NCBI GenBank assembly: GCA_020632575.1
Contig: JACKFH010000032.1
Location: 1-47,050 of the forward strand
DNA from: Candidatus Omnitrophota bacterium
GTDB taxonomy: Bacteria; Hinthialibacterota; Hinthialibacteria; OLB16
Length of the DNA stretch: 47,050 bases
Reading direction: 5' to 3'
The notes under the pieces were generated by a model. That model saw nothing but the letters and a program-made list of their open reading frames with translations, had not been told where the DNA came from and did no database searches. Position numbers and translations under genes: made by a program. Position 1 is the first letter of the stretch; each line of letters starts with the position of its first letter. Shown one piece after another: positions 1 to 8,890 of this stretch.

Positions 1-2
1 GA

Positions 3-1283
3 GTTCGGCTACGTCAGGAATTCCCCAATGGGATTGTCGTGCGATCCGAGACGCCATACCAAGCTCGGCTTCGCAACGACTCGACCGTGGTGACCAGTTT
101 TTACGGCAAGGGAATCACCATGGAGGGATTCGACATTGCCCATGACGGTCCGGGAGCGGGGGGCTTGGTCGTTCAGGTCCAGGACTTGATCGGGGAACCG
201 GGCGGCGATGATTTTGTCTCCAAGATTGTCTTTCGAAACAACGTCCTCCACGACAGTTACAACAACGATATCCTGAAGATCAACAATGGCGCCAACGATG
301 TTTTGGTTGAGGGAAACCTTTTTTACAACCAACAGGGGAGCGATGAACATATCGACATCAACAGCGTGGTCGATGTGACTGTTCAGGACAACGTCTTTTT
401 CAATTCATTCGAGAGCAGCGGAAGGCCGAACAACAACGACACCAGCGGATACATCGTGGTCAAGGACAGCAACGCCATGGACGACACAGTGTTGGGAAGC
501 GACCGAATCACGATTCGACGGAATGTGTTTCTCAATTGGCAGGGTTCGACCGGGAGTAATTTTGTCCTTTTCGGAGAGGATGGCCAAAGCTTTTTCGAGG
601 CTTCAAATGGTCTGGTGGAAAACAATCTGTTTCTGGGAAACTCGGCCAATGTGATGCGCGCGGCATTTGGCGTTAAGGGCTGTCGCGACATCACCTTTCG
701 GAACAACACGGTGGTCGGGGATCTTCCCTCTCTCGCCTTCGCGATGAGACTGAATGTCGAGGGCGCCAACCTCCCCAACGAGAACATCCGGTTCTTCAAC
801 AACATCTGGTCCGATCCCACGGGAACGATGGGAGCCGAGGATCCAACACGTCCAAACGATTTCTCTGACACGCCACCGGGCGAGACGTCAAGTTTTGAAA
901 TCGCCACCAACTTGTATTGGAATGGCGGAGAGGTCATTCCCGAGAATGCATCGGAACTGGTGAATTTCGGCGATGACGCGAAAAGGGTGGTCGACAACCC
1001 TTCCCTTCCCTCACAAGCCGGGTTGACTCTCCCCTGGTGGAACCCGGGGCTCGGTGAGTTCAACGACGGATCAAGCACGATACGTCAGGCTTTTGAGAGG
1101 TTGGTGAATCTTTACGGCACACCCAGCCACGGAAGCCCTGCCATAAATGGGGCCTCTAACATCCATTCGGCGACCGAAGACATTCTTGGAAATCAACGTC
1201 CCTCGGGGAGCCAATCGGATATTGGCGCGGTGGAGATTCAACAGGAGGATACGAGCGGCGTGGCGAGGTGGGTCGTGTACTAA
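3..1283 (+). CDS. Right-handed beta-helix protein, 5'-truncated by the window edge
   Basis: The frame is open to the first bases of the window (VRLRQEFPNG... precedes the first possible GTG at 39), so the N-terminus and any signal peptide lie outside. About 427 residues are visible. Asn-rich repeats with short hydrophobic strands (FRNNVLHDSYNN, VEGNLFYN, VQDNVFFNS, IRRNVFLN, VENNLFLGN, FRNNTVVG) recur roughly every 22-40 residues, the pattern of pectate-lyase-like parallel beta-helices. The C-terminus has a closing segment of the type GSPAINGAS...GNQRPSGSQSDIGAVE, seen in 'choice-of-anchor Q' beta-helix proteins. It is probably a secreted polysaccharide-binding or -cleaving protein; no catalytic residues can be assigned. 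Its stop codon overlaps that of the convergent gene at 1280. Confidence 0.85.
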   Translation, partial: VRLRQEFPNGIVVRSETPYQARLRNDSTVVTSFYGKGITMEGFDIAHDGPGAGGLVVQVQDLIGEPGGDDFVSKIVFRNNVLHDSYNNDILKINNGANDVLVEGNLFYNQQGSDEHIDINSVVDVTVQDNVFFNSFESSGRPNNNDTSGYIVVKDSNAMDDTVLGSDRITIRRNVFLNWQGSTGSNFVLFGEDGQSFFEASNGLVENNLFLGNSANVMRAAFGVKGCRDITFRNNTVVGDLPSLAFAMRLNVEGANLPNENIRFFNNIWSDPTGTMGAEDPTRPNDFSDTPPGETSSFEIATNLYWNGGEVIPENASELVNFGDDAKRVVDNPSLPSQAGLTLPWWNPGLGEFNDGSSTIRQAFERLVNLYGTPSHGSPAINGASNIHSATEDILGNQRPSGSQSDIGAVEIQQEDTSGVARWVVY

Positions 1284-2962
1284 GGGCCATAGGATACACC
1301 CATCCTGTTCGATCTAGGATCTTCGCTCGATCGATTCGTTTCGGGTTCCTGGTTTCTCTTCTTGATGACCGATGGATTGTTTGGAGAGGCGACCATGACC
1401 ACTCTCAGACCTGTGTGGCCATCTCTTAGGACAGGTTGGAAGCCACTGCGGACAGCAGAACGGCATGCACGCGCCGGGTTCATCCAGTAACCGTCTCGCG
1501 ACGACCTTCTGTCACTCCCTGAATTCTCTCGCGGACTTCCATCGGTAGGAGCCCCAATGTAGTTCTCGACGTATTCATCCTGGCAATGTTCGCGAACATT
1601 GCCATGGATGTCATACAGCCCGAAAGGATTCCGATTCAAGGAGGCCACCTCCCGAGCGCCCGCCCATTCACCGTCAATGGTTCCGCTCCAGTCGTACCAC
1701 ATGTAATCGGATCGAAGCCCTGGAGACACGCCCGCGGCGCAATCCTCGGCAAGGTCATCACAATCCAGCGAATCGCCGAAAAAGAACCGAGTTTGAGTTC
1801 CACCTCGACAGGCGTACTCCCACTCCGCTTCACTCGGCATTCGGAAGGTTCCCACCCCAAGATCATTGAGCTTCCCGATGAATTCTTGGGCCTCGTTCCA
1901 TGTGATGTAAAAGATGGGATGGTTGGGACCGATCCCCACGGGAGGAGAAGTCAACCCAGTCGCGGGATTGTTCCCCATGAGGGCCATCCATTGGGCCTGA
2001 GTGACCTCCGTTTCGCCGAAGTAGAAGTCGTAAGCAATGGTGACAGCATGGCGCGGACGCTCATCTCCATAGGAGGATCGTTCGCTTCCAAGGGAGCCCA
2101 TCGAAAAACTGCCCGGAGGGATGAGATTCAAACGCATCGGTCTGGCGCCCGATTCGAGACCGGGGATGTCGATGGTGATTTGTTCGATTTCAAAGGGGAG
2201 AGTCGAAGTCGGAAAGGGAGTTCGCGTGGGTGTGAAAGTATTCGTGGGAGCGTCTGTTACGGTCGGAGTCGGTGAATCCGTCGGAGTGAAAGTGTGGGTG
2301 GGGCTCGAAGTCGACGTGGGAGAAAAAGTGAAGGTGGGTGTCGGTCGAACACCGACTTTCCATTCGGCGAGGATTACGAGCAGGTCATGAGCGTCAGCCC
2401 CGCGGTCCCCATTAATGTCACCGTCCAGACCCTTTGAAGCCCCAGTCGTCAATTGCCAATCAACGGAGAAAAGAAAGAGATCCAGATCGTCGACAAATCC
2501 ATCGGGTTTAATATCCGCTTCAATCCGGGTTGGAGTAGGGGAGCAGGTCGGCAAAGGTGTGGGAATGGGAACAATCAGCTCGGCGGAATTGTTTTCCTCA
2601 TTGGATTCCTCGACTTCATTGAGAAAATCGACCGTCACCTTATTTGGATTGAAGGAATACCCCGGTGTCCACATTGAAGCGATTTGGTTTCCAGGCAGTC
2701 CCTCGTCGAAACGAACAACGCTCCCATTCGCATCGACCGAGAAAGGGCCCGCCGGCGCGGGGCTGTCGTTTAAGATATAGATACGGGAGCCTAGGGGGGT
2801 GAGTTCGGAGAGGCAACCGGCCGGAGTCTCCGTTTCGATGGTCACTCCGAAAGGAACTAGATCGGGAAGCTCAAAGCCTTTCGGTTCGTTGGGGGAGCCC
2901 GCCTGGCAAAGGTTGGCAATTCCAATGGAAAAAATGATGCAAAGCGCCACGTTTCTGGCCAT
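1280..2962 (-). CDS. Secreted CARDB-like / dockerin-like / Thr-Pro stalk / FGE-sulfatase-fold protein
   Basis: 560 aa. A signal peptide occupies residues 1-21. Residues about 28-130 resemble a CARDB/Ig-like adhesion domain (PDLVPFGV... EVEESNEENNSAEL). Residues about 147-203 hold two dockerin- or EF-hand-like calcium loops, each ending in a Trp (IKPDGFVDDLDLFLFSVDW and DINGDRGADAHDLLVILAEW). A Thr/Pro/Ser stalk of about 50 residues follows (about 208-257). The C-terminal half (about 275-535) is an FGE-sulfatase (SUMF1-type, C-type-lectin-like) domain with ETEVTQAQW, RMPSEAEWEYACRGG, GNVREHCQDEY and TGLRVVM. The Cys pair of true formylglycine-generating enzymes is not visible: the equivalent segment, WMNPARACRSAVR, has one Cys. 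The domain is therefore more likely a binding or structural module than an oxidase. The start is an ATG preceded by GGGGGACCACGGA. Confidence 0.9.
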   Translation of the reverse strand: MARNVALCIIFSIGIANLCQAGSPNEPKGFELPDLVPFGVTIETETPAGCLSELTPLGSRIYILNDSPAPAGPFSVDANGSVVRFDEGLPGNQIASMWTPGYSFNPNKVTVDFLNEVEESNEENNSAELIVPIPTPLPTCSPTPTRIEADIKPDGFVDDLDLFLFSVDWQLTTGASKGLDGDINGDRGADAHDLLVILAEWKVGVRPTPTFTFSPTSTSSPTHTFTPTDSPTPTVTDAPTNTFTPTRTPFPTSTLPFEIEQITIDIPGLESGARPMRLNLIPPGSFSMGSLGSERSSYGDERPRHAVTIAYDFYFGETEVTQAQWMALMGNNPATGLTSPPVGIGPNHPIFYITWNEAQEFIGKLNDLGVGTFRMPSEAEWEYACRGGTQTRFFFGDSLDCDDLAEDCAAGVSPGLRSDYMWYDWSGTIDGEWAGAREVASLNRNPFGLYDIHGNVREHCQDEYVENYIGAPTDGSPRENSGSDRRSSRDGYWMNPARACRSAVRSGFQPVLRDGHTGLRVVMVASPNNPSVIKKRNQEPETNRSSEDPRSNRMGVSYGP

Positions 2963-2997
2963 TCCGTGGTCCCCCGGTTTACCATTCGACTGCGAAC

Positions 2998-3336
2998 CTA
3001 GATCGCGTCGATCCCCGACTCCCCGGTCCGAATGCGAAAAACGTTCTCGATCGGGACGACCATGATCTTCCCATCGCCGGTTTCACCGGTACGGGCGGAG
3101 GCCATGATCGTTTCTATCACTTGGTCGACCTGACTATCGGCAACCGCGATTTCGATCCGGGTCTTGGGAAGGAGGTCGACCTGATACTCTTTCCCACGAA
3201 AGACCTCCTTATGGCCCTTTTGGCGGCCATGCCCCCGAACTTCGGTGATGGTCAAGCCCTTGACCCCCATCTCCTCGAGGGCTTCCTTGACTTCGTTGGA
3301 TCGGCTTGGTCTGAGAATCGCGATGACCATTTTCAT
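2998..3336 (-). CDS. glnB: PII family nitrogen regulatory protein
   Basis: 112 aa, the usual PII length. It is a trimeric cytosolic signal protein that binds ATP/ADP and 2-oxoglutarate and controls nitrogen assimilation targets. The T-loop reads GRQKGHKEVFRGKEYQVDLLPK, with Tyr51 in the classical uridylylation position; Phe replaces Tyr46. The C-terminal signature TGETGDGKIMV is intact. Both PROSITE-type PII signatures are therefore present. No amtB, glnA or glnD lies beside it. The gene stands alone between a secreted-protein gene upstream of its stop and a divergent lipoprotein operon. GlnB versus GlnK cannot be decided from the sequence alone. The ATG has a weak upstream GGAG. Confidence 0.96.
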   Translation of the reverse strand: MKMVIAILRPSRSNEVKEALEEMGVKGLTITEVRGHGRQKGHKEVFRGKEYQVDLLPKTRIEIAVADSQVDQVIETIMASARTGETGDGKIMVVPIENVFRIRTGESGIDAI

Positions 3337-3508
3337 CTTTTTGACGGCTCCGTTGTTTGGAAAAGAGGTTCACTCATATCGGCTAATTCAGCATTTTGCA
3401 TGAATCCAAGGCATTTTAGGGAGATTTGCCTCGAATTGAAAACCCAGAACCCTCTTGGGATTCAGCCGTCCCTGACCTATCATCGAATCAAGCAAGGGGG
3501 AATAGACG

Positions 3509-5668
3509 ATGGGGAACCGCGGAGCCATTCCGAAAATTCTTTTGGTTACGATCCTCTGCCTCGGTTGGGTGGGGTGCATGAACGCCCCTCTCCCACCCGA
3601 AAACGCCACCCTTTCGGCCCAATTCATCCTTTCCGGAAACGACGATTCGGAAGGGATCGAGGTCATTCTTCCAGGCACCTCTTACCGAGGGTTCACCGAC
3701 CGCGAGGGTCGCGTTCGCTTCGATGACCTTCCCGCCAGAGAATACGAATTGTTGGTGAACGCGGAGGGGTACCAGACCTATCGCGAAACCAGCATCGTCT
3801 TGGAGCCGGGAGATCACATCTTCCTTGGGGAAATCGTTCTGACTCCCAAAAAGACGGATGGGGAAATCTATGGAACGGTGCGGGTCGAGGGAGAGGAGCA
3901 ATCGGAAGTGGAGGTTCTCCTTCTCGGGTCCAGTCAAACGGTGACCTCGGCCACGGACGGTCGCTACCATTTTTCCAATGTTCCGGTCGGAAACTACCAA
4001 GTCAGTTTCTATTACCCTGGTGCGGTGGCCACCGACCCAATCGATGTCACCATCGAGGCGGGGGTCCAAACGGCGCTCTCGGAAGTGGTCCTGGAGAAAT
4101 CCAAGGAATCCGAATCCCAGCCGACCGGTGCTGTCAAAGGAAAAGTCTCACTGGAGGGAGATGCGGACTTTTCGGGGGTGACCGTATTCGTCTCGGGAGC
4201 CGGTAAGTTCGCGGAGACCGATAAAGAGGGGCTCTATTGGATCGAGGGAATCCCGGGGGGATCGCATGATCTCATTTTCGAAAAAGAGGGCTACCGTCAG
4301 TCCGAGATTTCCGGAGTCTCGGTGTCAAACGCCTCGATTACCGCTGTGACCGATGTCATCCTGTTGAAAAAGGCGCCCGTGAACACCGCCGACGCGACCC
4401 TCCGTATCGAGAAAAACGCCGCCGAAACGCCAGTCGATCCCAACGAACCTGGGATCGTCGCTGGATACGCCTTTTATCCGGATCGGACCGACCATTCGGG
4501 AATCGTGGTTCGTGTGCTTAACCCTCCGTTGGAGACCACCACCGATGAAACCGGAGCGTTTCTGATCGAGGGAGTGGCGCCAGGTCTTCACACGGTCCGC
4601 GCGGAAGCGGAGGGGTATCAGAACGACGCCTTGGTGGATGTCGAGGTTGATCCGGGAGAGGTGGTCCGCGTACCGCAACTCCAACTTCAGTACGGGCTGG
4701 AGCCTGCCACGGGTTACACCACAGCCAGGATTTACGGTCAGGTGGTCGATCCTCAAAACCAACCGATACCGGGCGTTTCGGTGGCGGTGGAGCGTACCGC
4801 CATGAGCACAATAACCGGAAGAGATGGCACGTTCCTGATCGATCAAGTTCCCATGGGGGATTACACCATGCTCTTCACCGTTGAGGGATTCGAGGATTCC
4901 GTGGCTTCCGTCTCGGTTGCAAGTTATGACGACATCCCAGTCCCGGTGGTGACTCTCCAACCGGTCATGGAATATCTCGAGGTCATTTCCTCGATCCCAG
5001 CGGATGGGGCCCGAAAGGTGGAGGTGAGCGATCACGTTCATGTTGAGCTCCAATTCAGCGAGGGGCTTTCCAAACGGGGGCTGCCACAACACATCCAGGT
5101 GTATCCCCCTGTCGCGACCGACATCCAACTGGTGCAACCCGACACCCTCATCATCGATCTCCTCAGGAATCGCGCGAACGGGGTGACTTTCAACACCGAA
5201 TACACCGTGGCGCTGGGTCCTCAACTCGAATCCACATTGGGACACCGCATGGAGGAGCCATACGAGCTCCGATTCACCACCGGCGGTCCCAGGATCATCG
5301 GATCGTTTCCAGAGGATGGCGATGACGGCGTTCTGATGATTCCGGGAAAGCCCTTCGTTCTCCAGTTTAACACCGCGGTGAATCTTCGCGATTTGAAAAA
5401 GACCACGATCCGGCCGGATACCGGTCAACTGCCCAATTTCGTTCCCCGGCAATCCCCTTATGGATACCGTGTCGAAATGCAGATGCAATTCGAGCCGGAC
5501 CGAAATTATCAGGTGACCGTCCCGAGGTCGGTCCGGACAAGGGATGGGGACCGTTTCGAAAACACTCCCTATCGGATTAAGTTCAAAACCGGGTCTTACG
5601 ACGATCTGACCGATCCCGCCCTGACCGAGGAATTTCTGGGAGACTTCGGTGAGTCATTCGACCCATAA
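3509..5668 (+). CDS. Lipoprotein with five carboxypeptidase-regulatory-like repeats and two Big_5-type Ig domains
   Basis: 719 aa. The N-terminus is a basic/hydrophobic signal ending LCLGWVGC-MN. This is probably a lipobox with Cys23, although Trp at -3 is unusual. Five tandem repeats of about 80 residues follow (about 36-111, 116-194, 207-285, 313-393, 405-483). Each has the pattern GV-V-V...TDxxGxFxIxxVPxGxYxLxFxxEGY of carboxypeptidase regulatory-like (transthyretin-fold) domains. Two C-terminal SbsA/Big_5-type Ig domains follow (about 491-595, P.DGA.KV...I.F..GL; and about 597-695, FPEDGDDGV...F.F.TG). It is probably an envelope adhesion or sensing scaffold. It is the first gene of an operon and overlaps the downstream histidine kinase by 20 bases. 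The start has a GGGGG run 8 bases upstream. Ligand unknown. Confidence 0.9.
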   Translation: MGNRGAIPKILLVTILCLGWVGCMNAPLPPENATLSAQFILSGNDDSEGIEVILPGTSYRGFTDREGRVRFDDLPAREYELLVNAEGYQTYRETSIVLEPGDHIFLGEIVLTPKKTDGEIYGTVRVEGEEQSEVEVLLLGSSQTVTSATDGRYHFSNVPVGNYQVSFYYPGAVATDPIDVTIEAGVQTALSEVVLEKSKESESQPTGAVKGKVSLEGDADFSGVTVFVSGAGKFAETDKEGLYWIEGIPGGSHDLIFEKEGYRQSEISGVSVSNASITAVTDVILLKKAPVNTADATLRIEKNAAETPVDPNEPGIVAGYAFYPDRTDHSGIVVRVLNPPLETTTDETGAFLIEGVAPGLHTVRAEAEGYQNDALVDVEVDPGEVVRVPQLQLQYGLEPATGYTTARIYGQVVDPQNQPIPGVSVAVERTAMSTITGRDGTFLIDQVPMGDYTMLFTVEGFEDSVASVSVASYDDIPVPVVTLQPVMEYLEVISSIPADGARKVEVSDHVHVELQFSEGLSKRGLPQHIQVYPPVATDIQLVQPDTLIIDLLRNRANGVTFNTEYTVALGPQLESTLGHRMEEPYELRFTTGGPRIIGSFPEDGDDGVLMIPGKPFVLQFNTAVNLRDLKKTTIRPDTGQLPNFVPRQSPYGYRVEMQMQFEPDRNYQVTVPRSVRTRDGDRFENTPYRIKFKTGSYDDLTDPALTEEFLGDFGESFDP

Positions 5669-7490
5669 GTCCTCGCCTGCCTCCCATCCCTCAAAGACGG
5701 GGACCGACACTCTGGAGACGCTTCACTGGCTCTATCTGGTCGAACAGCGAACGGTTGTCCCCATCAAATGGCTGGTTCTCCTCCTGGTTATCGCGCTCAT
5801 GCTGTTCCAACCGGAGGAGCGGCAGAAACTTTCGGAATCGTTGTTCCAATGGACTCTGGCGATCTACGCTCTGACCAATCTCGTCTTCTCGGTTTTGTTT
5901 CTTGGACGGATTGTGTCCGTGGAGAAATTCCGAAGGTTCAGTTACCTCTCTTTTGCCGCGGACCTGCTTTTCGTCTCCACATGGGTGCTCCTCACAGGGG
6001 GGTTGAATAGTGAGTTTTACTTTCTCTTCTTTCTTTTGATCCTCCGCTCCGCCGCGCTCTTTCAGGATCCGAAAAAGAAATTCATTTGCGACGCGATATT
6101 GGCGCTCTTTTTCTTGGCCGGCGCGTTGGTTCGAACTCAACCGGTTGGCGGGAGTTCGAGCACATTCGCTCAGTCCTTCGAATTGGTCCCTCTGTTTTTC
6201 TTTCGACTCACACTCCTGTTCGGCGTCATGCTCATCAGTTGGTTCCTCGTGCAAGCGCTCACTTCGCAACAGCTTCGGATCAAATCCATCAATGAGCGCC
6301 TTCAGTATCAAAGCGAACAGAATCGCGAGGTTTTGATCTCCATGACCGACGCCGTCCTGGTGTTCGATCAAAGCCTTCAATTGCGTCTGTGCAACCCGAC
6401 CGCCGAGAAACTGCTAAAAGACCTCCATGGAAAAAAGGAAACGGTCCGTCGACCGCAACCTCCCGCTCTGGAACCCTATCGAACCCCTCCCAGACTCATT
6501 GCCGGGACCTCGGTCGCGAAATATGAGACCGGCGCCCTCGACAACCGTTTCTGGACCAAACTGACTCCGGATCAAATCGCCGCCCCCATCGAAAGACTGT
6601 TGGAGGAGGTCCGATTCAAACCGGATAAAAGGATCGTGGGGTATCCCATCATATTAACCACCAAGGCGGGGAAACGGATTTCACTTGTGGCGAGTTCGGT
6701 GGCGCTTGGAGAGGAATCCGCTCATCAACTGGGATGGCTCGTACTTCTGCGCGATGTGTCCGAGTTCCAATCGATGGAGGCGCAACTGCTCGAGGCGGAA
6801 AAATTGGCGGCTGTGGGTAGGTTGGCCGCCGGATTGGCCCATGAGTTGGGAAATCCTTTGGGCATCATCAAGTCCTGCGCCAATTATCTTCAGAAGAAGA
6901 TGGAGCCGGATTCCACGCTCTATGAGGAGACCGGTGTGCTCGCCTCGGAGGCGGAAAGGTGCCAAAAGATCCTAAAACAGCTCCTGGCTTTCGCTTCGCA
7001 GGATCAACTCCATTTGGTCGATTTCGATCTCAAAGAGTTGTTGGTGAAAACGGTCAACTTGATCGAGTTTCAGGCTCCAGAGGAAGTTGAAATTCAATTC
7101 GAAACCGAATTTGACAAAGCCCCGACCCACGCGGACGAAAACCTTCTTACTCAAGCTTTCCTGAATCTGCTCCTCAACGCGGTTCAAAGCGTTGAAAAAG
7201 AGGGAAAGGTCGAGGTCGTCCTCCAAGAGATCGAGGGAGGAGATTGGTGGATCACGATTCGCGACACCGGTTGCGGCATGGGGAAAGAGACTCTGAGTCG
7301 CCTCTTCGAACCGTTTTACACCACCAAGCGAGATGGGACAGGACTCGGTTTGGCCATCACCCAGCGCATCATCGACCGGCTGGGCGGAAAGATCGCCGTG
7401 AAATCCGAGCCCGGTTCCGGCACCGAGTTCTCCATCCTCCTTCCCAAGAAATGCGACCCGAGTCACTTGGTTCCGGGGAGCCTTTCATGA
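5649..7490 (+). CDS. Membrane sensor histidine kinase (six TM, PAS-like, HisKA/HATPase)
   Basis: 613 aa, GTG start inside the preceding lipoprotein gene. The N-terminal 210 residues contain about six membrane helices (WLVLLLVIALMLF, LAIYALTNLVFSVLF, LLFVSTWVLL, FLFFLLILRSAALF, LALFFLAGALV, LFGVMLISWFLVQ) with little extracytoplasmic sequence. Sensing is therefore probably within the membrane or through the partner lipoprotein. A PAS-like region spans about 225-385. The HisKA box LAAGLAHELGNPLGII carries the phospho-acceptor His398 and is of the NtrB type. The HATPase has DTGCGMG, FEPFYTTK and GTGLGLAI. No response regulator follows. Instead its stop codon overlaps the ATG of a nucleotidyltransferase (ATGA at 7487-7490). 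The cognate regulator is unknown. Confidence 0.95.
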   Translation: MSHSTHKSSPASHPSKTGTDTLETLHWLYLVEQRTVVPIKWLVLLLVIALMLFQPEERQKLSESLFQWTLAIYALTNLVFSVLFLGRIVSVEKFRRFSYLSFAADLLFVSTWVLLTGGLNSEFYFLFFLLILRSAALFQDPKKKFICDAILALFFLAGALVRTQPVGGSSSTFAQSFELVPLFFFRLTLLFGVMLISWFLVQALTSQQLRIKSINERLQYQSEQNREVLISMTDAVLVFDQSLQLRLCNPTAEKLLKDLHGKKETVRRPQPPALEPYRTPPRLIAGTSVAKYETGALDNRFWTKLTPDQIAAPIERLLEEVRFKPDKRIVGYPIILTTKAGKRISLVASSVALGEESAHQLGWLVLLRDVSEFQSMEAQLLEAEKLAAVGRLAAGLAHELGNPLGIIKSCANYLQKKMEPDSTLYEETGVLASEAERCQKILKQLLAFASQDQLHLVDFDLKELLVKTVNLIEFQAPEEVEIQFETEFDKAPTHADENLLTQAFLNLLLNAVQSVEKEGKVEVVLQEIEGGDWWITIRDTGCGMGKETLSRLFEPFYTTKRDGTGLGLAITQRIIDRLGGKIAVKSEPGSGTEFSILLPKKCDPSHLVPGSLS

Positions 7491-8881
7491 ACCGTTCCGG
7501 GACCGAGGGTCTCTCGACCGACACGCGAAAAGACCTGGAGGAGATTCAAAGAATTCTTCGAGACCACCTCCCCCAGGATGCAAAGCCGATCTCCATTTAT
7601 CTCTCAGGGGGATTCGCTCGAGGCGAGAGCGGGCACTATGAATACAAAGGGCGTTCCCTTCCCTTCGGCGATTACGATATCGATGTGGTGGTTCCAAGAC
7701 CGCTTCTCGAAAAAGAGGAAGATCCAGTTCTCCAGCGAATTGAGGAGGAACTAGGGTACCGCCCAGTCACCGATCCGAGCGAGCCCACTTTGGCGGCGGA
7801 TGCCTCCGTTCACAATGTTCTGGATCTGCGGTTCAAGACTCGGGAGGAATTTCTCGAAAGAGCCCCGGACCTCTCGTGTTACGATTTCGTCCAGTCTCGC
7901 CGCCTCCTAGAGGGAGAGAATCTGGTGAGCGAGATCAAACCGCTGGATCTGAACGAGATTTCCATTTTCTCCCCCTGGCGCATTTTGGGTAACCGATTGA
8001 TCCTTTTATTGAAACATACGGACACCGATTTCCTCGAACGCCAGCCAACCGTTCATGAGGTGTTGGCGTTTCAACTCGCCCGATGTCGGCTTTATCTCGA
8101 CCTGGCGGGTCTTCTGAGCTTTCTGTTGGAAGATTATCGGACAGGCTATCTGCAGCGCGCAGAGGTTCTGCGGGCATCCAGCGGTTTGTGGAGAGGATGG
8201 GTGAGGGACCCGGAGCGTTTCCTCGACCGTGTGGAATCCGCGCGAAAATTCAAGCAGACCCCTCGAGCCGAAGAAATCACTGGAAAGGATTTGTTCGACC
8301 TGTGGTTTCAAACCGCGGAAGATGTCGGGAGCATGACCCCGCATTTGATCAACCTGATACTATTGACCAAACAAACACCCATGGAAAAAGTTTTCGAAAT
8401 CGTGCGGCGATCGGAACCGAAGGGGGCGTCTCATCCCCCGGTGGTGGACCCCTACCTTGTCGACTGGAAACCACTGGTCGCGCGTCAGGTGAGACAATAC
8501 CCGAGCCTTTTTTATCGAGATTTTATTGAGCATTACATTCGACGATCTGGAAGGAGGTTGCCGAGTTCCAAACTCCTATGCGGGTTCGCCTCACGGTATT
8601 ACGGGACCTTCGAGAACGCGACCTGGAGGGGGAGAAAATGGGTGCTCAAGAACCTGAGACGATCAGTTTTATCTCCGGCGGCCTTTCAGGCAGCCGTCCT
8701 TCCCCTGGTCGCCTATTCACTCACCCCGAAGTATGAGGTCAAAACCGATGCACTCGAGTTTTTCGACCAATTGATGAATCCCTACATGATGATGCCGTTC
8801 GATTTTCTCCCGGATCTAAAAAGGTGGGAGGCGACCAAACGCTGCTTGGTCCACGAAATGTTGGCTTACCGGAGTCGGTAG
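7487..8881 (+). CDS. Pol-beta superfamily nucleotidyltransferase-domain protein
   Basis: 464 aa. I place the start at the ATG that overlaps the kinase stop codon (ATGA). The frame is open further upstream, but that part lies inside the kinase gene. The N-terminal 120 residues carry the complete nucleotidyltransferase signature: GGFARGE (Gly41-Gly42...Glu47), metal-binding Asp64-Ile-Asp66 in DYDIDVVV, and a candidate third acid, Asp113, in NVLDLRF. The remaining 340 residues are mostly helical and unrecognised. They may be a substrate-recognition part, as in large kanamycin-nucleotidyltransferase-like or glycan-cluster nucleotidyltransferases. It presumably transfers an NMP to a small molecule or protein; the acceptor is unknown. 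Translational coupling to a histidine kinase is the strongest clue to its role. The downstream radical SAM gene converges 9 bases away. Confidence 0.85.
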   Translation: MNRSGTEGLSTDTRKDLEEIQRILRDHLPQDAKPISIYLSGGFARGESGHYEYKGRSLPFGDYDIDVVVPRPLLEKEEDPVLQRIEEELGYRPVTDPSEPTLAADASVHNVLDLRFKTREEFLERAPDLSCYDFVQSRRLLEGENLVSEIKPLDLNEISIFSPWRILGNRLILLLKHTDTDFLERQPTVHEVLAFQLARCRLYLDLAGLLSFLLEDYRTGYLQRAEVLRASSGLWRGWVRDPERFLDRVESARKFKQTPRAEEITGKDLFDLWFQTAEDVGSMTPHLINLILLTKQTPMEKVFEIVRRSEPKGASHPPVVDPYLVDWKPLVARQVRQYPSLFYRDFIEHYIRRSGRRLPSSKLLCGFASRYYGTFENATWRGRKWVLKNLRRSVLSPAAFQAAVLPLVAYSLTPKYEVKTDALEFFDQLMNPYMMMPFDFLPDLKRWEATKRCLVHEMLAYRSR

Positions 8882-8890
8882 TTCGAATCC

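Noticed and set aside
2190..2345. GTGGGAGTCGGAGT-like repeats that look like a tandem DNA repeat
   Set aside because: They are the reverse complement of Thr/Pro stalk codons in the secreted protein gene, not a separate repeat element.
4325..5488. A 387-codon minus-strand frame
   Set aside because: Shadow of the repeat-rich lipoprotein gene. The translation is Arg/His-rich and featureless.
8881..8890. GTTCGAATCC resembling a tRNA T-loop
   Set aside because: The flanking bases do not pair as a T-stem, and no acceptor or anticodon arm is present. It sits at the end of a coding gene.
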